Source of the DNA: Thalassotalea_F euphylliae
Lineage (GTDB): Bacteria; Pseudomonadota; Gammaproteobacteria; Enterobacterales; Alteromonadaceae
Direction of reading: 5' to 3'
Assembly (NCBI RefSeq): GCF_042682785.1
Contig: NZ_JBHUIB010000012.1
Coordinates: 186,001-250,000 of the forward strand
Length of the DNA stretch: 64,000 nucleotides
Shown here: positions 43,734-52,852 of the stretch, in pieces
Layout of the letters: each line of letters opens with the position of its first letter
Numbering within the stretch: the first letter of the stretch is position 1
Position numbers and translations under genes: made by a program
The notes under the pieces: model-generated
Seen by the model: the letters and a program-made list of their open reading frames with translations, nothing else
What the model was told of the DNA's origin: nothing
The model's database searches: none

Positions 43734-44506
43734 TGTCGAATTCAGTTAATTTCATTGCCCTAAAAAGTATTATGCACAAAGAAGTGCATCGCTTTATGCG
43801 TATTTGGGTACAAACGCTTGTACCACCAGCAATCACCATTAGTCTTTACTTTGTGATTTTTGGCTCGTTAATCGGCTCGCGAATTGGTGACATGGGCGGC
43901 TTTGATTACATGTCGTTTATCGTGCCTGGCTTGATCATGATGAGTGTCATTACTAACTCATATTCAAACGTCGCGTCATCGTTTTTTAGCGCAAAATGGC
44001 AACGAAATGTTGAAGAGATGCTAGTCGCACCCGTGCCCAATTGGGTGATCGTCGCTGGCTATGTCGGTGGCGGAATGGCTCGCGGTATATTGGTTGGCGC
44101 CATTGTTACTATTATCGCGCTATTTTTTACTGATATTCAGATTCATAACTTAGCGATCATTCTTATCACCGTCATCCTGACCTCGGCCGTTTTTGCACTG
44201 GGCGGCTTAATTAATGCAGTGTTTGCCGGTAGTTTTGACGATATCTCGATTATTCCAACTTTTGTGTTAACACCGCTGACTTACCTAGGCGGTGTGTTCT
44301 ATTCAATTAGCTTGTTACCTGGATTTTGGCAAGGGGTGTCGCAGTTGAACCCTATCGTCTACATGGTTAATGCTTTCCGTTATGGCTTTTTAGGTGTCAG
44401 TGACGTGAGCTTAACCGTTGCGTTCTCTGTGTTAGGTGTATTTATTGTCGGCTTATGGGCAACAGCAATGTATCTCATCGCTAAAGGTATTGGGCTACGC
44501 AGTTAA
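43733..44506 (+). CDS. ABC-2 type transporter permease (YadH-like)
   Basis: A 257-residue inner-membrane permease with six helices and the ABC-2 signature ILPGFWQG-type region (SISLLPGFWQGVSQLNPIVY) near the C-terminus. It pairs with the upstream ATPase. It overlaps the methyltransferase gene by one base (TAATG), so all three are translationally coupled. Confidence 0.92.
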   Translation: MSNSVNFIALKSIMHKEVHRFMRIWVQTLVPPAITISLYFVIFGSLIGSRIGDMGGFDYMSFIVPGLIMMSVITNSYSNVASSFFSAKWQRNVEEMLVAPVPNWVIVAGYVGGGMARGILVGAIVTIIALFFTDIQIHNLAIILITVILTSAVFALGGLINAVFAGSFDDISIIPTFVLTPLTYLGGVFYSISLLPGFWQGVSQLNPIVYMVNAFRYGFLGVSDVSLTVAFSVLGVFIVGLWATAMYLIAKGIGLRS

Positions 44507-45198
44507 TGACGAAACAAAACATTACGGGCGATTCGAAAGCTATTGTCACAAATCAAGATGGTGTGCATGAGAAGCTGGAACAAATTGTTCAAAAGCATTT
44601 AACACACGCCTTTGAAAAGCCCATTCAAGCGCATACAAAGTCAGTATTTGACGCGATCAATGAGCGCGTTAACGCGTGGCAAGGCCCAGTTATTCTAGAT
44701 GCCTGCTGTGGTGTAGGGCAAAGTACTCGCCTTATCGCTAAGCAAAACCCTGAGGCCTTGGTTATTGGTATTGATAAATCAGCCAATAGACTTGAACGAA
44801 ACGTTGAAGAGCACTTCCCTGAAGATATCCAAGGCGTGGACAACTTTATTCTAGCGCGGGCTGATCTTAACGATTTCTATCGCTTAGTGGCCGAGGCGAA
44901 TTGGCCAATTGCAAAGCACAATATTCTTTACCCAAACCCTTGGCCTAAAGCCAAGCACATACAGCGGCGATGGCATGGCGCTGCAGTGTTCCCCTCGATC
45001 ATTCGTATTGGTGATGAAATTGAGCTGCGCAGTAATTGGCGAGTTTATTTAGAAGAGTTTCTCATTGCTGCAAAGCTGACTGGTCGAGATGGTGAAATTA
45101 CTGAAATTTCGCTAACTGAAGATCAAACCCCTATAACACCATTTGAAGCAAAATTTTTCGCTAGCGGTCAAAAGTGCTGGCTGTTAAAAATTCATTAG
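44506..45198 (+). CDS. TrmB-like SAM-dependent methyltransferase
   Basis: A 230-residue class I methyltransferase. SAM-binding motif I is ILDACCGVGQSTRLIA with the acidic end at VIGIDKSANR. The segment LYPNPWPKAKHIQRRWHG is the substrate-site signature of tRNA (guanine-N7) methyltransferase TrmB, and a conserved C-terminal F-A-S-G-Q-K-CW follows. A canonical TrmB is usually elsewhere, so this may be a paralogue with a different RNA or small-molecule target. It is coupled to the ABC exporter genes. Confidence 0.75.
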   Translation: MTKQNITGDSKAIVTNQDGVHEKLEQIVQKHLTHAFEKPIQAHTKSVFDAINERVNAWQGPVILDACCGVGQSTRLIAKQNPEALVIGIDKSANRLERNVEEHFPEDIQGVDNFILARADLNDFYRLVAEANWPIAKHNILYPNPWPKAKHIQRRWHGAAVFPSIIRIGDEIELRSNWRVYLEEFLIAAKLTGRDGEITEISLTEDQTPITPFEAKFFASGQKCWLLKIH

Positions 45199-45218
45199 CA
45201 TATTTATGAGCTCTGTAT

Positions 45219-45256
45219 AATAATCGAACGTAACGTATTATTTTTGTTCGATTATT
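45219..45256. repeat. Perfect 11-bp inverted repeat upstream of the bshA-like gene
   Basis: AATAATCGAAC (45219-45229) and GTTCGATTATT (45246-45256) with a 16-nt spacer, ending 12 bp before the start at 45269. It may be an operator or an mRNA hairpin near the ribosome binding site. There is no T-tract, so a terminator is less likely. Confidence 0.7.
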
Positions 45257-45268
45257 GTGAAGTAGAGT

Positions 45269-46405
45269 ATGCGTATAGGAATTGTTTGTCATCCATCGGT
45301 TGGGGGCTCAGGTTTAGTAGCAACTGAACTTGGCATAGGGCTAGCAAAGAAAGGGCATGAGGTTCATTTTATCTCTCGAGCTAGGCCATTTAAATTGGTG
45401 GAAGAGCTCGGCAATATCACCATGCATTTGGTGGAAGGTATTGAGTACCCGCTTTTTGATGATACGCTTTATACGTTTGCACTCACGGCAAAAATAGTAG
45501 AAGTGGCTGATAAACATGAACTGGATGTGGTTCATGCTCATTATTCAATTCCTCATTCGCTCAGCGCTTATTTAGCGCAAGAAATAGCAAAACACGACTT
45601 TCCAATAGTGACCACCATACATGGTACTGACGTGACCATTGTGGGCCGAGATAAGCCGCTTTACCCACTCAATCAATTCAGTATTGAAAAGAGTACCTTG
45701 GTGACGACTGTTAGTAACTTTCAAAAGCACTACGTTGAACAGTACTTCTCAACGAGCCATGATATTCAAGTGCTCTATAACTTCATTGATTCAGACGTTT
45801 ATACGCCAGACAACAAATGCGCGGAGTTAAGAAAATCTTTTGCCGAGCCTGATGAGAAGATTTTGATGCACATCTCTAATTTCAGGCCGCTAAAGAATAC
45901 CGATAAGGTACTTGAAGTGTTTGCCAAGGTCTGTCAAAAACACAAAGCTAAGTTGGTGTTGATTGGGGATGGCCCAGAACGCGAAGCTCGTCAGCAACAA
46001 GCCGCTAACCTAGGCATTGCCGATAAAGTGATTTTTGTTGGTGCTATAGTTAGTGTAGCGGGTCATGTTTGTGTTGCTGACTGCGTAATTCAACCCAGCA
46101 CAAATGAGTCGTTTAGTATGGTGTCACTTGAAGCAATGTGCTGTGGGGTGCCAGTAGTCGCCAGTGATGTTGACGGCATTCCTGAGGTAGTCGCTCATGG
46201 TGAAACGGGTTACCTATGGCCGCTTGATGATCTTGAAGGCATGGCAGACAGTGTTGATGAGATCTTTTCTGATAGTGCGCTACAAACCAAACTAGGTAAC
46301 GCTGGACGCGAACGTGCGCTTGATAACTTTGCAACATACGGACAAGTGACTGAATACGAAGAGTGTTATATTCGCGCTTACGAACTTCATAAAAACAACA
46401 AATAA
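45269..46405 (+). CDS. bshA: BshA-like glycosyltransferase (N-acetyl-alpha-D-glucosaminyl L-malate synthase family)
   Basis: A 378-residue GT4 retaining glycosyltransferase. The N-terminus MRIGIVCHPSVGGSGLVATE and the HAHYSIPHSLSAYLA, TIHGTDVTIVG, NFRPLKNTDKV and PSTNESFSMVSLEAM segments match BshA, which makes GlcNAc-malate, the first step of bacillithiol synthesis. Bacillithiol is known from Firmicutes, Bacteroidetes and Deinococcus, so a gammaproteobacterial homologue is notable. No bshB or bshC is in the window. It may use different acceptors. It follows an 11-bp inverted repeat. Confidence 0.78.
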   Translation: MRIGIVCHPSVGGSGLVATELGIGLAKKGHEVHFISRARPFKLVEELGNITMHLVEGIEYPLFDDTLYTFALTAKIVEVADKHELDVVHAHYSIPHSLSAYLAQEIAKHDFPIVTTIHGTDVTIVGRDKPLYPLNQFSIEKSTLVTTVSNFQKHYVEQYFSTSHDIQVLYNFIDSDVYTPDNKCAELRKSFAEPDEKILMHISNFRPLKNTDKVLEVFAKVCQKHKAKLVLIGDGPEREARQQQAANLGIADKVIFVGAIVSVAGHVCVADCVIQPSTNESFSMVSLEAMCCGVPVVASDVDGIPEVVAHGETGYLWPLDDLEGMADSVDEIFSDSALQTKLGNAGRERALDNFATYGQVTEYEECYIRAYELHKNNK

Positions 46406-46415
46406 AAGGCTTTCT

Positions 46416-48578
46416 ATGGCTGAGAAGAAAAAGCTAAGCATGTCGACGGTGGTTTTACTGTCGTTTGCTTTCGGTATAGTGGCGGGGCTATTTTTCGGTG
46501 AAAAGCTTGCATGGATGTCCTTTATCGGTGATGCCTTCATCAAGCTTCTGCAAATGACCATTATTCCCTATATCATGGTATCGCTGATCTCTAGCCTTGG
46601 TGGCCTGACTATACAGCAAGCAAAATCTATCGGTATTCAAGTGGGTAAGTTAATGCTTGCTATCTGGGTACTTGGTATTTTATCGATGTTTTTTATCAAG
46701 TTTACCTTTCCTACTTGGCAAGCCGGCGCGTTCTTTAGCTTATCGGAACTAACACCGCCTGAATCGGTAAATCTGCTAGACCTATATATTCCCAGCAATC
46801 CATTTTTCTCGATGTCTAACAGCTATATTCCAGCCATAGTACTGTTTTGTGTTGCAACGGGCTTATCGTTAATTTCCATCAAGGATAAGGATGTTTTACT
46901 TCAGCCGATGCGACTACTCGGCGATGCGTTTAACAAAGTGACACAATACATTGTGAAACTGATGCCACTTGGTATTTTCTGTATGACAGCAGCAACAGCT
47001 GGCACGATGGACTTACAAGAGTTCCAAAAGCTGCAAGTTTACTTTGTTGCACATATTATTATGACGTTATTGCTAACGTATTGGATTTTGCCGGGGATGT
47101 TGGCGTTGATGACGCCTTTCTCGCACAAAGATATCGCCGGTATTGCGAAGGATGCGATGATAACGGCGTTTGCTGCCGGTAATATTTTTATCGTATTGCC
47201 GATATTGATTGAGCGCACCAAAGAGCTATTTGAAAAATACGATATTGGTGAAGATAAAACGAAAGAATACCCTAATATTATTATTCCTGTGGTGTTCAGC
47301 TTCCCCAATTTAGGTAAGTTATTGACGATAGTTTTTGTACTTTTTGCTGCCTGGTTTGCAGGTACGGAGACTAGCTTTTTAACCTACATTCCGATGGCGA
47401 TAAATGGCTTAATCAGTTTGTTTGGTAGTGTCTATCTCACTGTGCCTATGCTACTTGACTCGTTGGAGTTACCGACAGATTTATTCCAGCTGTATATGGT
47501 ATCAAGCCTGTTTACCAGCCGTTTCACCTCACTACTTGCTGCAATGAATATCTTTATTCTTGCTGTAGGTGGCACTGCAATGCTTGCCGGTGTCGCAAAA
47601 ATAAATATGCGTAAGTTAGTACTCTTTAGTGCGTTTACGCCGGTCGTTTTTGGTGTTGTATTACTGCTCTCAGCGTGGTTCTTAAATTCGATAGTGAACA
47701 CTGAATATCATATGGATGAAGTGGTCAAGGAGATGAGCACAGCGGTAGAGTTACCAGAAGAAGCTGAAGTGACCTATCAGGCTTATTTAGGCACTAAAGT
47801 TGCCCCTCGCTCATTCACCACAATCAAGCATAGCGGCGTTATTAAAGTTGGCTATAAACCCACACAAGTTCCGTTTTCTTATTTTAACGCTGATAACAAA
47901 CTTGTCGGTTTTGATGTTGATATGATGAAAAAGCTCGGCGGTGAGCTGGGCTTGGATGTAGTCTTTGTCCCTTATACCGATGATAACGCAGTTGCTGCAC
48001 TCGATAATGGTCAATTCGACATCACAATATCGGGCTTGCAGATGACAACGGATATGATCCAGCAAGTCCGTTTTAGTCGAACTGTCTTAAAGCTGCATTA
48101 CTCCTTGGTGGTAAGAGACCACCGTACAGAGCAATTTTCGTCAGAAGAAAACATTCGTGCGGCAGGGCCAATCAAACTTGCTGCTGTAGGTACTTATGCG
48201 ATAGTGCCGCAAATCAAGAAAAAGTATCCCAACATTGAAGTGGAAGTGATTAAGTCTGATAAAGAGTTTTTTGAAGATAGAACCAACCGATGGGATGGCT
48301 TAATTATTTCATTGGAAGCGGGTAAAGCGTGGACTATTTTATATCCCGATTACACGGCGATTTTTAATCGCGATGAGATAAGGTCTTTCCCTGCAGCGTA
48401 TGCCGTTGCGCAAGGTAATTTGTCGTTATTAACGTTTTTAAATAACTGGTTAGAGATACAATTATCGTCGGGATATGTAGATCAGTTATACGATTATTGG
48501 ATACTGGGTAAGAATGCAGTACCCAAAACACGTCGATGGTCGGTAGTTAAAGATGTATTTGGCTGGGAAGAGGAATAA
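46416..48578 (+). CDS. DAACS dicarboxylate/amino acid:cation symporter fused to a solute-binding (SBP_bac_3) domain
   Basis: A 720-residue fusion. Residues 1-420 form a GltP/GltS-type sodium/proton:dicarboxylate symporter with eight helices and re-entrant hairpins (TIIPYIMVSLISSLGG, SFPNLGKLLTIVFVLFAAWF). Residues about 470-705 are a family 3 periplasmic binding protein (GVIKVGYKPTQVPFSY, LVGFDVDMMKKLG, FDITISGLQMT), which should face the periplasm after the last helix. This resembles a built-in receptor for an amino acid or dicarboxylate. AAAGG precedes the ATG; it follows the BshA-like gene by 10 bp and may be cotranscribed. Confidence 0.88.
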   Translation: MAEKKKLSMSTVVLLSFAFGIVAGLFFGEKLAWMSFIGDAFIKLLQMTIIPYIMVSLISSLGGLTIQQAKSIGIQVGKLMLAIWVLGILSMFFIKFTFPTWQAGAFFSLSELTPPESVNLLDLYIPSNPFFSMSNSYIPAIVLFCVATGLSLISIKDKDVLLQPMRLLGDAFNKVTQYIVKLMPLGIFCMTAATAGTMDLQEFQKLQVYFVAHIIMTLLLTYWILPGMLALMTPFSHKDIAGIAKDAMITAFAAGNIFIVLPILIERTKELFEKYDIGEDKTKEYPNIIIPVVFSFPNLGKLLTIVFVLFAAWFAGTETSFLTYIPMAINGLISLFGSVYLTVPMLLDSLELPTDLFQLYMVSSLFTSRFTSLLAAMNIFILAVGGTAMLAGVAKINMRKLVLFSAFTPVVFGVVLLLSAWFLNSIVNTEYHMDEVVKEMSTAVELPEEAEVTYQAYLGTKVAPRSFTTIKHSGVIKVGYKPTQVPFSYFNADNKLVGFDVDMMKKLGGELGLDVVFVPYTDDNAVAALDNGQFDITISGLQMTTDMIQQVRFSRTVLKLHYSLVVRDHRTEQFSSEENIRAAGPIKLAAVGTYAIVPQIKKKYPNIEVEVIKSDKEFFEDRTNRWDGLIISLEAGKAWTILYPDYTAIFNRDEIRSFPAAYAVAQGNLSLLTFLNNWLEIQLSSGYVDQLYDYWILGKNAVPKTRRWSVVKDVFGWEEE

Positions 48579-48924
48579 CCTAGCCAATTTCACCAATATA
48601 TGTGTTTTTTGGCTATATCGTGCCATGTGTTCATACGAGGCGATACCTCTAAGTTGTTTAAAAACAATGAGTTAAAGAGTTGGTTTGATACTTGTAATGT
48701 TGTTCATTGAAAAGGAGAACATTATGACAACGACGATTAAAAAGAATGTATTAACGAAAGCATTTGTTGTGATTGCACTTTGCCAAACCAGCATTATTTT
48801 AATGACTTAGAAGCTCGTATCAGTAAAAGATGACAAAACGATAAAGAAGCAAGACATTTGTTGTGAATTTTATTAAACTGCCGCATTCGTTTTAACCATT
48901 GAAAGCTTTAAATAACGGTAACGT
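48579..48924 (+). other. Intergenic region before panP
   Basis: It contains the short inverted repeat TAGCCAA/TTGGCTA (48581-48587 and 48609-48615) and the small reading frame 48724-48810. No terminator with a clear T-tract or strong promoter is seen. Confidence 0.4.
48724..48810 (+). CDS. Possible small hydrophobic peptide (28 residues)
   Basis: A short frame beginning MTTTIKKNVLTKAFVVIALC, preceded by AAAGGAG at 48711-48717 with 6-nt spacing, a near-ideal ribosome binding site. The product has a basic N-terminus and a hydrophobic segment (AFVVIALCQTSIILM), like a small membrane peptide or a relic of a signal peptide. There is no homology evidence and the coding status is uncertain. Confidence 0.35.
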   Translation: MTTTIKKNVLTKAFVVIALCQTSIILMT

Positions 48925-50568
48925 ATGACGGCAAGTAAACGCGCGGCAGAGGCATCTTTAGAAACTCTACACCGTATTTTTACCATTCCTGAAGCGCCAG
49001 ACTCTACACTAGGTCTAATAGAGAAAGAGATCTCTGAAAACTTAGCGGGCTTCTTAGGAAACCATATCGTTGCAACGGAACAAGCACTTACAGACATAGA
49101 AAAGGATTTTGCTGGCGCTGTTATTCCAGAGCAGCCTGCGTTTGTGTCTGACCATATGCACCACCTATTAGATAAGCTGGTGTCGCGTTCAGTACATACG
49201 TCTAGCCCAAGTTTCATTGGCCATATGACATCGGCACTTCCCTATTTTATTTTGCCGCTGTCTAAGCTAATGGTCGGCCTAAACCAAAACTTGGTAAAAA
49301 TCGAAACTTCTAAAGCTTTTACGCCGCTTGAGCGTCAAGTCCTCGGTATGATGCACCGTCTTGTCTACGGTGATGATGATTCCTTTTATCAGTCATGGAT
49401 GCACAGCGCCAATCACTCACTTGGTGCGTTCTGCTCGGGTGGCACGATTGCGAACCTTACTGCACTTTGGGTTGCACGTAATAATATGCTTAAGGCAGAT
49501 GGTGACTTCAAAGGCGTAGCACGTGAAGGTTTATTTAACGCATTAACCCATTATGGCTATAAAGGTATGGCTATTTTGGTGTCGGCTCGTGGTCATTACT
49601 CACTGAAGAAGTCCGCTGATGTTCTTGGATTGGGACAGGAAAGCGTTATTGCTATCCCGACAGATCATAAAAATCGCATTGACTGCGATGCATTAGCTGC
49701 TAAATGCGAAGAGTTAAAACAGCAAGGCGTAGGCATCCTCAGTATTGTTGGCGTAGCTGGTACAACAGAAACAGGTAACGTCGACCCACTTGATAAAATG
49801 GCGGATATTGCACAGCAATATAATGCTCATTTCCATGTAGATGCAGCATGGGGGGGCGCAACACTGCTTTCAAATAAATATCGTGATTTACTTAAAGGCA
49901 TTGAGCGCGCTGACTCAGTGACTATTGATGCACACAAGCAAATGTACGTGCCTATGGGCGCTGGCTTAGTTGTTTTTAAGAACCCTTCTTCTGTTGCGGC
50001 TATTGAGCATCACGCTGAATATATTCTGCGTAAAGGGTCAAAAGATTTAGGTAGTCATACCCTAGAAGGTTCGCGCCCAGGTATGGCGATGTTAGTTTAC
50101 GCTAGCTTGCATATTATTAGTCGTCCCGGTTATGAGTTACTCATCAATCAGGGTATTGATAAAGCAAAGCATTTTGCTGACTTAATTCGTGCGCATGAAG
50201 AGTTCGAACTAGTCACAGAACCTGAGCTTTGCCTGTTAACTTATCGATACGTGCCAAAGCAAGTACAGCAATTTATGGCAGGCGCTGATGTCACGACCAA
50301 TCAAAAAATTAATAAGTTGATTGATAAACTCACCAAGTTTATTCAGAAGAAACAGCGTGAATCAGGTAAATCGTTTGTCTCGCGTACACGTATTGAAGTG
50401 CAAAAATATGGCGGTGAAAAGGTGTTGGTATTTAGAGTTGTACTTGCCAACCCATTAACAACTCATGAGATTCTTGCTGATATTCTAGAAGAGCAAGTAG
50501 AGTTGGCACAAACGAGCATTCAATATTTACCTGACTTAATGGGGCAAGTCTTGCTGAATTCGGCGTAA
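48925..50568 (+). CDS. panP: PLP-dependent aspartate 1-decarboxylase PanP
   Basis: A 547-residue group II PLP decarboxylase. The cofactor lysine is in TIDAHKQMYVPMGAG (Lys338), with HVDAAWGGATLL and VGVAGTTETGNVDPL forming the active site. The length, and the position convergent with panC and panB, fit PanP, the enzyme that makes beta-alanine from aspartate in many Vibrio and Alteromonadales in place of pyruvoyl-dependent PanD. Glutamate decarboxylase is the alternative family assignment, but context favours PanP. Confidence 0.88.
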   Translation: MTASKRAAEASLETLHRIFTIPEAPDSTLGLIEKEISENLAGFLGNHIVATEQALTDIEKDFAGAVIPEQPAFVSDHMHHLLDKLVSRSVHTSSPSFIGHMTSALPYFILPLSKLMVGLNQNLVKIETSKAFTPLERQVLGMMHRLVYGDDDSFYQSWMHSANHSLGAFCSGGTIANLTALWVARNNMLKADGDFKGVAREGLFNALTHYGYKGMAILVSARGHYSLKKSADVLGLGQESVIAIPTDHKNRIDCDALAAKCEELKQQGVGILSIVGVAGTTETGNVDPLDKMADIAQQYNAHFHVDAAWGGATLLSNKYRDLLKGIERADSVTIDAHKQMYVPMGAGLVVFKNPSSVAAIEHHAEYILRKGSKDLGSHTLEGSRPGMAMLVYASLHIISRPGYELLINQGIDKAKHFADLIRAHEEFELVTEPELCLLTYRYVPKQVQQFMAGADVTTNQKINKLIDKLTKFIQKKQRESGKSFVSRTRIEVQKYGGEKVLVFRVVLANPLTTHEILADILEEQVELAQTSIQYLPDLMGQVLLNSA

Positions 50569-50588
50569 CGCTTCGTTCAAATGACAAT

Positions 50589-50616
50589 AAAAAAGCCGCT
50601 TATTTAGCGGCTTTTT
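50589..50616. terminator. Bidirectional terminator between panP and panC
   Basis: The stem AAAAGCCGCT/AGCGGCTTTT with loop TATTT, A-tract and T-tract on opposite sides, between two convergent genes. Confidence 0.9.
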
Positions 50617-50636
50617 AGTATTAAGAATCCAGTGAT

Positions 50637-51488
50637 TTAGCGATTAATGCTGACCTGTAAATTATCTATTAACCTTGCTTTTCCGCACTGCGCAGCAGCG
50701 AGAATAACCAGGTTCTTATCGTCTTCACTGGCTGGTTGCAGTGTCCGTGCGTGAACGACATGAAGATAGTCAACCGTCATCCCTGTTTCATTAATTTTAT
50801 TTGCAGCCTGTTTGGTTAAGCCGATGAAGTCATCATCGTGCTGTATTTGTGCAGCTAACCATTGCATATTTTGATACAAAGCAGGCGCAATAGCCTTTTC
50901 TTCATTAGTTAGATAGCCATTTCGCGAGCTCATGGCTAAACCACTTTCTTCACGAATCGTCGGAACAGGGACAATCTCGATTGGCATATTGAGGTCTTCA
51001 ACCATGGTTTGAATGACCTGCACTTGTTGGTAGTCTTTTAATCCAAAACAAGCGATATCTGGCTGAACAATATTGAATAGCTTGCATACGACGGTAGCGA
51101 CGCCACGAAAATGCCCAGGGCGACTCTCGCCACAGTACCCTTCTGAAACTTGCGGCACTTCTACGAAGCTTTGTTTGTCTAAACCTTTCGGATAGACAAT
51201 ATCCGGTGTTGGTGTAAACAGCAGATCAGTCCCTTCAGTTGATAGCTTGTGTTGGTCAGCTTCCATAGTGCGTGGATAAGCATCCAAGTCTTCACCTGCA
51301 CCAAACTGCATTGGATTGACAAAGATACTGGCAACAACTTTATCTGCGCGCTGTTTCGCTTCTTTAACCAGTGAAAGGTGGCCGTCGTGCAGGTTTCCCA
51401 TCGTAGGTACAAAGCCAATGGTTAGCCCTTGTTGTTGCCATACCTTAATTTGTGTTCTGAGCGTGTGAATATCACTAACAATTTGCAT
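50637..51488 (-). CDS. panC: Pantoate--beta-alanine ligase
   Basis: A 283-residue enzyme of the PanC family, same length as E. coli. ATP-binding HIGH-like motif GFVPTMGNLHDGHLSLV, followed by IFVNPMQFGAGEDLDAYPR, FGLKDYQQVQVI and MSSRNGYL. It joins pantoate and beta-alanine to pantothenate. It is 27 bp downstream of panB in an operon. Confidence 0.97.
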   Translation of the reverse strand: MQIVSDIHTLRTQIKVWQQQGLTIGFVPTMGNLHDGHLSLVKEAKQRADKVVASIFVNPMQFGAGEDLDAYPRTMEADQHKLSTEGTDLLFTPTPDIVYPKGLDKQSFVEVPQVSEGYCGESRPGHFRGVATVVCKLFNIVQPDIACFGLKDYQQVQVIQTMVEDLNMPIEIVPVPTIREESGLAMSSRNGYLTNEEKAIAPALYQNMQWLAAQIQHDDDFIGLTKQAANKINETGMTVDYLHVVHARTLQPASEDDKNLVILAAAQCGKARLIDNLQVSINR

Positions 51489-51515
51489 GTTTAACGTTAC
51501 CTATTGCTCTCGCGC

Positions 51516-52310
51516 TTACTGGAAAATATGGTCTTCACCGGGGAAATTCCCGTTGGCAACTTCATCAATGTATAGTTCTACCGCCTTTTTGATATCACCA
51601 GTATCTTTTAGAAAGTTACGTGAAAACTTCGGCATGTAGCTACAAGAAATCCCTAAAGCGTCATGCATAACAAGGATTTGACCGTCAGTTTCACGACCAG
51701 CGCCAATACCAATCGTTGGCACATTGACGGCTTCTGTAATGGCTTTACCTAGTGATTCTGGCACACACTCTAATACCAGCAGTTGGATACCAGCTGCTTC
51801 TAATTCTTTTGCTTGCGCAATCATGTCATTGGCTTGGTCCGCTTCGCGGCCTTGGACTTTAAAGCCACCAAAAACATTGACTGATTGTGGCGTTAGGCCT
51901 AAGTGCCCACATACAGGAATACCACGTTCAACAAGGCCTTTAATGGTGTCAGCTAACCAGCGACCGCCTTCCATTTTCACCATACTGGCACCAGCTTGCA
52001 TTAGCTTAGTGGCGTTTTCGTAGGTTTGCTCTGTAGTAGCATAGGTCATGAAAGGCATATCACTTATAATGAGCGTGTTTTCAACGCCTGCCTTAACACA
52101 ACGTGTATGATAAGCCATATCATCGATCGAAACAGGTAGCGTATCGTCTTGTCCTTGTAACACCATTCCCAGTGAATCACCGATTAAAATAGCGTGAATG
52201 CCGGCCTGATCGAATAACTTGGCGAAACTGGCGTCATAGGCCGTAATCGTTGCGATTTTTTCGCCATTTTCTTTCATTTTTCGTAGTTTAGCTGTGGTGA
52301 TTTTAGCCAT
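51516..52310 (-). CDS. panB: 3-methyl-2-oxobutanoate hydroxymethyltransferase
   Basis: A 264-residue PanB, the same size as in E. coli, converting alpha-ketoisovalerate and methylene-THF to ketopantoate. Motifs: TITAYDASFAKLFDQAG, LIGDSLGMVLQG, GHLGLTPQSVNVFGG and GIGAGRETDGQILVMHD. The ATG at 52310 (MAKITTAKLRKMKE) is preferred over TTG 52322. It follows folK and precedes panC on the minus strand. Confidence 0.96.
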   Translation of the reverse strand: MAKITTAKLRKMKENGEKIATITAYDASFAKLFDQAGIHAILIGDSLGMVLQGQDDTLPVSIDDMAYHTRCVKAGVENTLIISDMPFMTYATTEQTYENATKLMQAGASMVKMEGGRWLADTIKGLVERGIPVCGHLGLTPQSVNVFGGFKVQGREADQANDMIAQAKELEAAGIQLLVLECVPESLGKAITEAVNVPTIGIGAGRETDGQILVMHDALGISCSYMPKFSRNFLKDTGDIKKAVELYIDEVANGNFPGEDHIFQ

Positions 52311-52352
52311 GATATTGTCCAATAATTTTTGCTGGGCTAGCTTGTCATAATG

Positions 52353-52850
52353 CTAAGCGTAGCGCAACTTACTATGAATTTTTAAGCCATTGTCGTTGAT
52401 ATTGTTGCGAAGTGTCGACAACTTGCTGTCGTCTGGCAATGTTAAATCGGGCGCTATTTCAAACAGGGGGATCAATACAAATTCACGTTCTTTCATGCCG
52501 TAGTGAGGCACGATTAGGCGTTCATTGTTAATGATGTCATCGCCGAACAATAGGATATCGAGATCGAGTATTCTTGGGCCCCAACGCTCGCCTTTTCGCA
52601 CGCGGCCAGCGTCTTTCTCGATAGTTTGCAGTGCGTCTAAAAGTGCAAGTGGTGCTAATGATGTTTCCAATGCCACTACCGCATTCATATAATCAGGTTG
52701 ATCTTGCGGTCCCATAGGGCGACTGAAGAATAACGATGAGACTGTGTTTATTTTGCTCTCTGGGATTGTAGCGATGGCATCAACAGCTAGCTGAATTTGA
52801 TGGGCAGGGTCTTCAAGATTACTGCCCAAGCCAATATATGCGATGGTCAT
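52353..52850 (-). CDS. folK: 2-amino-4-hydroxy-6-hydroxymethyldihydropteridine pyrophosphokinase
   Basis: A 165-residue HPPK that transfers pyrophosphate from ATP to the pterin in folate synthesis. Signatures: AYIGLGSNLEDP, GPQDQPDYMNAVV and the metal-binding RWGPRILDLDILLFG. It sits directly after pcnB (2-bp gap), with panB following, as in E. coli. Confidence 0.96.
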   Translation of the reverse strand: MTIAYIGLGSNLEDPAHQIQLAVDAIATIPESKINTVSSLFFSRPMGPQDQPDYMNAVVALETSLAPLALLDALQTIEKDAGRVRKGERWGPRILDLDILLFGDDIINNERLIVPHYGMKEREFVLIPLFEIAPDLTLPDDSKLSTLRNNINDNGLKIHSKLRYA

Positions 52851-52852
52851 GA

